DNA of 6,204 bases, taken from Bacillota bacterium. Lineage in GTDB: Bacteria > Bacillota > Bacilli > Bacillales_B > DSM-18226. Positions 1-4,773 of this stretch are shown here, piece after piece. Under the pieces are notes generated by a model. The model had not been told where the DNA came from. It saw only the letters and a list, made by a program, of their open reading frames with translations, and did no database searches. The position numbers and the translations under genes were made by a program. Every line of letters begins with the position of its first letter. Positions within the stretch are counted from its first letter, which is position 1. The stretch covers positions 1 to 6,204 of the forward strand of contig JAKACS010000205.1 of the NCBI GenBank assembly GCA_021821235.1, written 5' to 3'.

Positions 1-42
1 TAGGTAATTTTGTATGATTAAGAAAGAAATTAACTTGGAAAT

Positions 43-50
43 GTGAGGAG
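43..50 (+). promoter_or_regulatory. Ribosome binding site that fixes the SDR start
   Basis: GTGAGGAG lies 7 nt before ATG 58, ideal Bacillus spacing. Its first three bases are the in-frame GTG that gives the longest reading frame, so that GTG is not a plausible start. Confidence 0.8.
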
Positions 51-57
51 AAATTCG

Positions 58-732
58 ATGAAGACTTTTATCGTTACTGGAGCAGGAACAGGACTTGGAA
101 AAGAAATGGCGATTCTTTTAGCGAAAAAAGGATATCACCTGTTGCTGATTGGCAGATCAGAAGGCCGTTTACAAGCAGTGAAAGAGCAGATTGAGCGTTT
201 CGGCGGCAAAGCCGATTTTCTCAGTTTGGATATTCGGAAAGCTTTAGAGATTGGCGAGGAACTTAGCGGCTTGAATGAGCGTTATGAAGTATACGGGCTT
301 GTCAACAATGCGGGTGTAGGCCACTTTGGACCGTTTGACCAGTTGACTGACCAACAGATTCAAGAAATGCTTGAAACAAATGTTCTTGGCACCATTCAAA
401 TGACCAAAGCGGTTCTGCCATTGCTGCTCCATCAAGGTGAAGGCCATATTGTAAATATTATCTCGACTGCGGGACTTCGCCCAAAAGTGAATGAATCGGT
501 TTATGTGGCAAGCAAATTTGCGGTTAGAGGTTTTACCGAAAGCTTGCAAAAAGAATACGAAGGCACAAACATCAAACTGACTGCTGCATACATGGGCGGC
601 ATGAACACGCCGTTTTGGGACAATTCGGATCATGTGAAAGATCCATCCCGCTTCCGAACTGCAGAAGAAGTTGCACAAATCATCGTTAACCACATGGATC
701 AGGATTCGATTATTATTGAGAGTAAGAAATAG
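58..732 (+). CDS. Classical short-chain dehydrogenase/reductase (SDR), NAD(P)-dependent
   Basis: This 224-residue protein is a cytosolic oxidoreductase of the classical SDR family; its substrate cannot be told from sequence. Visible motifs are the Rossmann cofactor loop TGAGTGLG (residues 7-14), Arg33 just after the second strand (often a sign of NADPH preference), Asp58 in LDI, NNAG at 83-86, and the full catalytic tetrad Asn108, Ser136, Tyr149 and Lys153 (YVASK). The length is slightly short for the family (about 250) but nothing essential is missing. I chose ATG 58 over GTG 43 because GTG 43 lies inside the Shine-Dalgarno sequence that serves ATG 58. A -10-like TATGAT at 13-18 could belong to its promoter, but any -35 would lie outside the window. 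The gene converges on recX. SDR identity is near certain; a specific enzyme name would be a guess. Confidence 0.93.
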   Translation: MKTFIVTGAGTGLGKEMAILLAKKGYHLLLIGRSEGRLQAVKEQIERFGGKADFLSLDIRKALEIGEELSGLNERYEVYGLVNNAGVGHFGPFDQLTDQQIQEMLETNVLGTIQMTKAVLPLLLHQGEGHIVNIISTAGLRPKVNESVYVASKFAVRGFTESLQKEYEGTNIKLTAAYMGGMNTPFWDNSDHVKDPSRFRTAEEVAQIIVNHMDQDSIIIESKK

Positions 733-758
733 ATGAAGAAAGGGAGGGCATTCGGAAA

Positions 759-812
759 GCTCCTAATGACCGTTTGGCTCTCCTTAACCTGAGATTTGGG
801 CATTAGGGAAGC
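759..812. terminator. Imperfect dyad between convergent genes, possible bidirectional terminator
   Basis: CCTAATG (762-768) pairs perfectly with CATTAGG (801-807). The stem extends outward through GCT (759-761) and AGC (810-812) past a 2-nt bulge, and inward by CC/GG after one mismatch. The loop is long and no real T run follows on either strand. It is placed where the SDR gene and recX transcripts would both end, but it is a weak candidate for an intrinsic terminator. Confidence 0.35.
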
Positions 813-817
813 CTTAA

Positions 818-1615
818 TTATGATTGTTTCTGTTCATCCAAAAATTTATCAATTAAGTCTATGGTGAAGCCTTTCCGGTATAGGGCTTGTTTCATTTTTT
901 GCTCGTATTCATAACCTGTATAATTGGAATATTTCCGGCATGCCTTTTCTCCCTGGTAGCGGATCGCTTGAAGTTCATCCCCCTTGTTTTCTACTGTGGC
1001 TGTTTTCGCGATCACCTTTTGAATCACATCAAACGAATAACCTTTTCGTAACAACAAACCCTCCAATTTCTGCTTAAGAACCCGAAAAGAATCGTTCGCA
1101 TTTTTTTTGAAAAATTTATCAGCAAGTCCCCTAGCTTTATCAAACTGCAGCTCTCCCGAAAACTCCTGCAAGCACCCTTGAATGATCTTTTTTTGAATCC
1201 CTTTCTCAGCCAATTCAATCCGAATCGCATCAGGACCTTTGTCGGTTGTGTTCATTTGCGTCCGGACAAATGCTGCTGCAAATTCCCCGTCATTTAGATA
1301 ATTTTGCGTTTTAAGCCGATGGACGACTTCATTCACAACGGGTTCGGCTACTTCCTTTTTGGCAAAATAGTCCCGGATTTCTTTTTCCGACCGGATTCTA
1401 CGTGCCAAGTAAGCAATCCCTGTATTGTATGCTTTGCGGATATCGTCACTGTAATGAATTTCCGTCAGCGAAAACTCGTCCAACTCCATCCCTTTTCTCA
1501 GCTGAAATTTAATCAAAATATCTGCATCCACACTAAAGGCAAACTTGTCATCTAAAAAAATATTGTAACGATCACTGTTTTTTTGCTGGGTGGTGATTTT
1601 TGTGATAACCGCCAT
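818..1615 (-). CDS. recX: RecX, regulatory protein of RecA
   Basis: RecX binds RecA filaments in the cytoplasm and modulates recombination and the SOS response. The 265-residue product starts MAVITKITTQ, the typical Bacillus RecX opening. A beta-rich N-terminal part (about 1-60) is followed by tandem three-helix RecX repeats, recognisable at about 64-120 (AYLARRIRSEKEI then LNDGEFAAAFV), 127-152 (GPDAIRIELAEKGI), 177-203 (LEGLLLRKGYSFDVI) and 235-262 (MKQALYRKGFTIDLI). The length is in the usual range for the long Firmicute form (about 265). ATG 1615 is preferred over GTG 1624 because the GTG overlaps the ribosome binding site. It diverges from yfhF with a 70-bp gap, the arrangement seen in Bacillus. 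No LexA/DinR box (GAAC-N4-GTTC) is visible in that gap. A weak pair, TTTATT and TATGTT with 17-nt spacing, could be its promoter. Confidence 0.95.
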   Translation of the reverse strand: MAVITKITTQQKNSDRYNIFLDDKFAFSVDADILIKFQLRKGMELDEFSLTEIHYSDDIRKAYNTGIAYLARRIRSEKEIRDYFAKKEVAEPVVNEVVHRLKTQNYLNDGEFAAAFVRTQMNTTDKGPDAIRIELAEKGIQKKIIQGCLQEFSGELQFDKARGLADKFFKKNANDSFRVLKQKLEGLLLRKGYSFDVIQKVIAKTATVENKGDELQAIRYQGEKACRKYSNYTGYEYEQKMKQALYRKGFTIDLIDKFLDEQKQS

Positions 1616-1619
1616 TTCT

Positions 1620-1627
1620 CTCACCTC
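1620..1627 (-). promoter_or_regulatory. Ribosome binding site that fixes the recX start
   Basis: On the minus strand GAGGTGAG precedes ATG 1615, with 5 nt between AGGTGA and the start codon. The in-frame GTG at 1624 is inside this site, so the 9-nt longer reading frame is unlikely to be used. Confidence 0.75.
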
Positions 1628-1685
1628 AGCATTACTTTAACATATTCATCATTCATCGTAAAATAAAGGAAAAGGGGGCATCAGG

Positions 1686-2618
1686 ATGAAAATAGCCATC
1701 GCGGGCGGTAGCGGATTTATTGGCAAAGCACTGACAAAAAAATTACAGGAAAAGAATCATCAAGTAGTCATTTTAACGAGGGGGATCAGCAGAAAGGATC
1801 CAGAAAGCGGAATTCAATTTATCCAGTGGCGCAAGCAAGATTCTCATCCAGTTGACGATCTTCAAGACACCGATGTTTTTATTAATCTTGCGGGAGAATC
1901 GCTTGGCAGTGGGCGCTGGACAGAACAGAAAAAAGAACGCATTTATGGTAGCCGTTTGAATGCGGTCGATGAGCTTCTTTTCATTATGAAAAAAATGAAC
2001 AAAAAGCCTAAAGCACTCATAAATGCCAGTGCGATTGGCTATTATGGTACATCCGAAACAGCACATTTTACAGAATTGGACGATCCCGGTAATGATTTCC
2101 TGGCAAAAACAGTTAATGATTGGGAAGAAAAAGCATTACAAGCAAAGGAGATAGGTGTGCGAACCGTTTTATGCCGCTTCGGACTTATCCTCGATCAGCA
2201 GGAAGGTGCTCTGCCGAGAATCGTCTTTCCCTATCAGGCTTTTATTGGCGGGACAATCGGAAGCGGAAGGCAATGGATGTCGTGGATCCATATCAAGGAC
2301 GTAGTAAATGCCCTTTTATTTGTGATTGAAAACAAGGAAATCGCAGGACCGGTTAATTTTACAGCACCAAATGCCGTGCAAATGAAGGAATTTGGCCAAC
2401 AGCTTGCAAAAGTTCTCCATCGGCCACACTGGCTTTCTGTTCCAGGCTTTGCGCTGAGGATGCTGCTTGGTGAAATGAGTATGCTTGTTTTGGAAGGACA
2501 AAAAGTCTTGCCACAAAAATTATTGGAAAACGGGTATACATTTCAATTCTCTAATCTCTCCGACGCATTAAGCGATCTTTTTTTCTCATCTCGGTATCAT
2601 TCCAATTTAAGAAGGTAA
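1686..2618 (+). CDS. yfhF: YfhF, TIGR01777-family epimerase-like NAD(P)-binding protein
   Basis: This 310-residue protein belongs to the extended SDR superfamily, TIGR01777/YfcH/SDR39U1 branch, often labelled sugar nucleotide epimerase. Its physiological substrate is not known. The N-terminal cofactor loop is GGSGFIG (residues 7-13), with Arg32 after the second strand. NLAG is at 67-70, followed by the family-typical ESLGSGRWTEQKKERIYGSR (71-90). SAIGYYG (115-121) holds the tyrosines where the SDR catalytic site lies, and WIHIKDVV is at 200-207. Residues from about 250 on (PGFALRMLLGEMSMLVLEGQ) match the C-terminal DUF1731 module. The length is normal. AAAGGGGG at 1671-1678 lies about 7 nt before ATG 1686. 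A poor promoter match (TTTAAC 1636, TAAAAT 1659, 17-nt spacer) sits in the recX-yfhF gap. yfhE and yfhD follow on the same strand. Older labels calling this family a SulA-like cell division inhibitor are not supported by the motifs. Confidence 0.88.
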   Translation: MKIAIAGGSGFIGKALTKKLQEKNHQVVILTRGISRKDPESGIQFIQWRKQDSHPVDDLQDTDVFINLAGESLGSGRWTEQKKERIYGSRLNAVDELLFIMKKMNKKPKALINASAIGYYGTSETAHFTELDDPGNDFLAKTVNDWEEKALQAKEIGVRTVLCRFGLILDQQEGALPRIVFPYQAFIGGTIGSGRQWMSWIHIKDVVNALLFVIENKEIAGPVNFTAPNAVQMKEFGQQLAKVLHRPHWLSVPGFALRMLLGEMSMLVLEGQKVLPQKLLENGYTFQFSNLSDALSDLFFSSRYHSNLRR

Positions 2619-2660
2619 AAATGGAAATGTTGCTAAAAAAATTGGGAAGGAATGATTTTA

Positions 2661-2789
2661 ATGGCAGAAAAAAAGAAAAAAGAAAAACCGAAATTCACGC
2701 TGACAAGCATGCAGGAAGTCAACTATCAGCGCGAGTTTAAAATCGCAGACCGCGCCGGCGGCTTTGACCAAAGACGTTCGAAGCATTAA
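2661..2789 (+). CDS. yfhE: YfhE family small protein
   Basis: A 42-codon gene that opens MAEKKKKEKPKFTLTSMQEV and ends DRAGGFDQRRSKH. The lysine-rich head, the central TSMQEVNYQREFK and the DRAGG tail are the pattern of the YfhE family of Bacillus, whose members are about 35-45 residues. It is very hydrophilic and basic, with no signal peptide or membrane segment, so it should be cytosolic. Its function is not known. GGAAGG (2645-2650) lies about 10 nt before ATG 2661. It starts 42 nt after the yfhF stop on the same strand, consistent with cotranscription. Family membership rests on residue pattern, size and position between yfhF and yfhD. Confidence 0.82.
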   Translation: MAEKKKKEKPKFTLTSMQEVNYQREFKIADRAGGFDQRRSKH

Positions 2790-2828
2790 TTTTCCATTCA
2801 TATTCGCCAAGCATTTTGCTCACGATAA

Positions 2829-2854
2829 TAGTGGGGAGCTAGTTATCCCCACTA
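2829..2854 (+). promoter_or_regulatory. Perfect 9-bp hairpin in the yfhE-yfhD spacer
   Basis: TAGTGGGGA (2829-2837) and TCCCCACTA (2846-2854) form an uninterrupted stem with an 8-nt loop, GCTAGTTA. It ends 7 nt before the AAAGGGG ribosome binding site of yfhD. No T run follows it directly, so it is not a standard terminator. The CCCC at 2847-2850 could alternatively pair with GGGG at 2865-2868 in the yfhD ribosome binding site. The stem is seen in the sequence; any regulatory role is inference. Confidence 0.5.
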
Positions 2855-2877
2855 ATGATCGAAAGGGGTTTTTTGCA

Positions 2878-3063
2878 ATGGGTCGTGCGAACAACCATAA
2901 TACTCGTGATAAAAATAAAGCATCACTTCCACAAGTGCCGAAGAATCTGAAATCAGACGGAATCGATGTCGAGTATTCCCGTGAACTGGCTGATCAGGAG
3001 GATTTAGAGGCACAAGCACGGTCAAATGCGGCTGCACAGCGCACTAGAGCAAAGAAGAAATAA
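2878..3063 (+). CDS. yfhD: YfhD family small protein
   Basis: A 61-residue, highly hydrophilic protein starting MGRANNHNTRDKNKASLPQV and ending in a basic tail (RTRAKKK). The MGR start, RDKNK, LPQVPKNLK and the EYSRELADQEDLEAQAR helix are characteristic of the YfhD family of Bacillaceae. It has no signal peptide or membrane segment, and its function is not established. The reading frame is open back to 2764, but ATG 2878 is the start: GAAAGGGG (2861-2868) lies 9 nt before it, the family begins at MGR, and the upstream codons cover the hairpin and part of yfhE. It is the last gene of the yfhF-yfhE-yfhD run. The spacer hairpin at 2829-2854 lies just upstream of its ribosome binding site, and a strong terminator follows 13 nt after the stop. 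Confidence 0.87.
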   Translation: MGRANNHNTRDKNKASLPQVPKNLKSDGIDVEYSRELADQEDLEAQARSNAAAQRTRAKKK

Positions 3064-3075
3064 CCACCCTTTCAG

Positions 3076-3107
3076 AAAGAAGCAGGTACTGATCCTGCTT
3101 CTTTTTT
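3076..3107 (+). terminator. Intrinsic terminator of the yfhFED unit
   Basis: AAAGAAGCAGG (3076-3086) pairs perfectly with CCTGCTTCTTT (3094-3104) around a 7-nt loop, and the right arm runs into T residues up to 3107. An 11-bp stem plus U tract on the plus strand is a textbook rho-independent terminator. The minus-strand copy would end in only about three U residues, so it is less convincing as a terminator for hom. Confidence 0.92.
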
Positions 3108-3125
3108 CGATTTAGAAAATAACCC

Positions 3126-3250
3126 TATGGATAAGTTCCGCCACAGCAACCTTGCCTGTGGATAATGTGGATAATTCGATTTAACCCATGCCAAATCAAT
3201 GGCCCAATTGTTGGTAAGTTTGGGTATTGTGTGCATAAATTTGTGGAAAA
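3126..3250 (-). other. DnaA-box cluster (five same-orientation boxes)
   Basis: Read on the minus strand, five 9-mers resemble the DnaA box TTATNCACA: 3126-3134 TTATCCATA (one mismatch), 3157-3165 and 3166-3174 both TTATCCACA (perfect and directly abutting), 3230-3238 TTATGCACA (perfect for TTATNCACA) and 3242-3250 TTTTCCACA (one mismatch). All point the same way. The cluster sits in the gap between the 3' ends of yfhD and hom, where a promoter-control role is not expected. Nearby genes are not replication genes, and no long AT-rich unwinding region is evident, so this is probably not an origin. The boxes are seen directly; DnaA binding is inferred from the consensus. Confidence 0.72.
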
Positions 3251-3297
3251 CTTTTGCTCTCACCGAGTTAGAACGTTGCGGCTAAAATTGTTTCTTT

Positions 3298-4503
3298 CTA
3301 ATTCAAGGTTTCCATATCTCCATAAATCTGAAAGGAGATGAATTCTTTATTTTGTTCTGCCAGTACAGCAATTCCATCTGCTGTTGTTTTTAGCAAATAA
3401 CAGCCACCCTTCAGTTCTTTTACCCAGTGAATTGAATGCTTCATTCTTTTTTTGTATACGCCGCCGACAATCCAGAAACTTTCAGGCTCGATGCTGCTTG
3501 CCGCGTCTACTGTCTGCCGCTTTGGTTCACGAATCGTTTCTGCTTTATTTTTCAAAACATAAATAAGGTCTTCAAGCATGGCGCTTGCCGTCGGAAACAT
3601 GCCGGCACCCGGACCCTGCAATGTAATGCTCCCAACAATATCTGCAACAATATTAACGGCATTTTGTACGCCTTCAATCGAATAAAATGGATGATTTTTT
3701 GCTACAAGAATGGGTTTTACAGACGCTGTTACTTGGCCGCCATTCTGGCTGACTGCAGCAAGATGTTTAAATCTTAGGCCAAGGTTACTAGCGAGATTGA
3801 TCCATTCGCTTGTAATCTTGGTAATTCCATTAAGTTCAACTTCATTCCATTTCGGCTCCTGGCCAAAAGCCATTTTGCTTAAAATCATTAATTTATAAAA
3901 AGTATCTATTCCTTCAACATCATTTGTCGGGTCAGCCTCGGCAAAACCGTTCAGCTGGGCCTGTTTTAACGCGTCCGTGAAAGATTGCTTCTTCTCGCGC
4001 ATTTCCGTCAAAATAAAATTGGATGTACCATTTAAAATTCCTTGAATCTTTTGAATTTGATTGACATGGAATAATTGCCTAAGCGTTTGAATAATCGGAA
4101 TACCGCCCGCAACTGTTGCTTCAAATCCAACCGACACGTCGTGTTTTGCAGCAATCTCAAGCAATTCTCTCCCATGGTGGGCAAACATTTCTTTATTAGC
4201 CGTAATAATATGACAGCCTTTGGCGATTGCTTTTTTTAAATACGTGAAGCTTGGCTCTTGCTCTACAATCGCTTCCATCACGACATCAAGCTGGGGCAAG
4301 CGCAATATTTCGTCAAAATCAGTTGTAACCAGAATCCCTTCCCCGATATTCCGAACCTTGTTTTTATTGCGAATCAAAACTGCTGCCACTTCGACTTTTT
4401 TTCCTAAAATTGTTGATAGCTCTTGCTGGTGTGATTGAATTGTTTTATAAACACCCTCACCAACTGTTCCAAAACCTAATATCGCAACCTGAATAACTGA
4501 CAT
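3298..4503 (-). CDS. hom: Homoserine dehydrogenase
   Basis: It reduces aspartate 4-semialdehyde to homoserine with NAD(P)H, the branch step to threonine and methionine in the cytosol. The 401-residue protein has a Rossmann loop GFGTVGEGV (10-18), TANKEMF with catalytic-type Lys104, EATVAGGIPII (129-139), GILNGTSNFILTEM (155-168), and a full match to the family signature at 182-204 (A, G186, DP191-192, D195, G198, D200, Lys204). The roughly 75 residues after the catalytic core (about 327-401) are shorter and less ACT-like than the C-terminus of the common ~430-residue Bacillus Hom, so allosteric control by threonine may differ. ATG 4503 is chosen over ATG 4557: the latter sits in the loop of the leader terminator, and GGAAAGGG lies 9 nt before 4503. 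A SAM-I riboswitch precedes it, pointing to a methionine-directed role, perhaps as a second Hom in the genome (inference). No clear terminator follows its stop. Confidence 0.95.
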   Translation of the reverse strand: MSVIQVAILGFGTVGEGVYKTIQSHQQELSTILGKKVEVAAVLIRNKNKVRNIGEGILVTTDFDEILRLPQLDVVMEAIVEQEPSFTYLKKAIAKGCHIITANKEMFAHHGRELLEIAAKHDVSVGFEATVAGGIPIIQTLRQLFHVNQIQKIQGILNGTSNFILTEMREKKQSFTDALKQAQLNGFAEADPTNDVEGIDTFYKLMILSKMAFGQEPKWNEVELNGITKITSEWINLASNLGLRFKHLAAVSQNGGQVTASVKPILVAKNHPFYSIEGVQNAVNIVADIVGSITLQGPGAGMFPTASAMLEDLIYVLKNKAETIREPKRQTVDAASSIEPESFWIVGGVYKKRMKHSIHWVKELKGGCYLLKTTADGIAVLAEQNKEFISFQIYGDMETLN

Positions 4504-4512
4504 GATCCCGCA

Positions 4513-4520
4513 CCCTTTCC
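4513..4520 (-). promoter_or_regulatory. Ribosome binding site that fixes the hom start
   Basis: Minus-strand GGAAAGGG lies 9 nt before ATG 4503. It is downstream of the leader terminator, so it is transcribed only on readthrough, as expected for an S-box gene. Confidence 0.75.
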
Positions 4521-4539
4521 TATCAACTTGTTGTCGACT

Positions 4540-4573
4540 AAAAAAAGCCCTCTTCATAAGAAGAGGGCTTTTT
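4540..4573 (-). terminator. Riboswitch-controlled intrinsic terminator of hom
   Basis: On the minus strand the arms at 4573-4560 and 4555-4542 form a 14-bp perfect stem (core GCCCTCTTC/GAAGAGGGC) with a 4-nt loop, followed by seven U residues (complement of 4546-4540). The first arm and loop can instead pair with the 3' strand of aptamer helix P1, the usual S-box OFF switch. Confidence 0.96.
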
Positions 4574-4585
4574 ACCTCCTCTTAT
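4556..4585 (-). promoter_or_regulatory. Antiterminator of the hom SAM riboswitch
   Basis: Minus-strand ATAAGAGGAGG (4585-4575) pairs over 11 positions with CCTCTTCTTAT (4566-4556), with one G-U pair and an 8-nt loop. The first arm shares bases with aptamer helix P1 and the second with the terminator stem and loop. SAM-bound and antiterminated folds are therefore mutually exclusive. Confidence 0.85.
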
Positions 4586-4689
4586 CTTTCAGGTTTTAAA
4601 AACCTGCAGGAATTAGCACCTTTTCAAGGAATACCTTGAAGGTTGCCGGGCTTCATCGGGCCTAGTCCCTCCGCCGCTCTGGATAAGAG
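4579..4689 (-). ncRNA. SAM-I (S-box) riboswitch aptamer
   Basis: The minus-strand sequence has the S-box layout. Helix P1 is CTCTTATC (4689-4682) with GATAAGAG (4586-4579), 8 bp. The conserved core follows: AGAG, GGAGGGAC, then GATGAAGCCCGGCAACC of the P2/kink-turn region. P3 is TTCAAGG/CCTTGAA (4640-4634 with 4629-4623) plus GG/CC, then GGTGCTAATTCC and P4 CAGGTTT/AAACCTG (4606-4590). SAM binding stabilises P1 and lets the downstream terminator form, switching hom off; with low SAM the antiterminator forms. The core matches the SAM-I class closely and a different ligand class is very unlikely. Confidence 0.97.
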
Positions 4690-4732
4690 TATTTATTGAA
4701 TTGTTTATTAACTTCGACAATATATAAAAAAT

Positions 4733-4761
4733 ATATTAGAACATTTAATGAGGTATGTCAA
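4733..4761 (-). promoter_or_regulatory. Sigma-A-type promoter of the hom leader
   Basis: On the minus strand a perfect -35 TTGACA (4761-4756) is followed after exactly 17 nt by TAATAT (4738-4733, four of six to TATAAT). Transcription would start near 4726 and give a leader of about 220 nt that contains the whole riboswitch. The promoter begins 13 nt after the argH stop codon. An AT-rich inverted repeat, AATATAT/ATATATT (4719-4737), overlaps the -10 and start site. Confidence 0.85.
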
Positions 4762-4773
4762 TCTTTTTAAAAA

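Noticed and set aside
244..693. Long open frame (149 codons) on the minus strand opposite the SDR gene
   Set aside because: It is a shadow of a gene with intact SDR motifs; its protein has no recognisable family pattern and no ribosome binding site was evident.
733..792. A 19-codon frame starting at the ATG right after the SDR stop (MKKGRAFGKLLMTVWLSLT)
   Set aside because: It has no ribosome binding site of its own, lies in the intergenic dyad region and matches nothing recognisable. Chance is the simpler explanation.
2772..2802. CATTCATA at 2795-2802 matches the sigma-G -10 pattern upstream of yfhD
   Set aside because: No acceptable sigma-G -35 (GHATR) lies 17-18 nt upstream, where the sequence reads about GACGT. 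A -10-like match alone in an AT-rich spacer is not enough.
2843..2851. TTATCCCCA, one mismatch from a DnaA box and 275 bp from the cluster
   Set aside because: It is in the opposite orientation, is part of the perfect hairpin between yfhE and yfhD, and has a mismatch in the conserved 3' part. It was not counted in the cluster.
3183..3226. Nested short inverted repeats (ACCCA/TGGGT enclosing GCCA/TGGC and CCAA/TTGG) as a hom terminator or tRNA-like fold
   Set aside because: The stems are only 4-5 bp, no U run follows on the minus strand, and there is no tRNA consensus. It is not convincing as a terminator or RNA gene.
3108..3297. Replication origin
   Set aside because: There is no dnaA, dnaN or plasmid rep gene nearby, no AT-rich unwinding tract and no DnaA-trio run. 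The DnaA boxes alone do not make an origin.
4679..4687. TCTGGATAA, one mismatch from a DnaA box
   Set aside because: It is the conserved P1/core sequence of the SAM riboswitch read on the other strand, so the riboswitch explains it.
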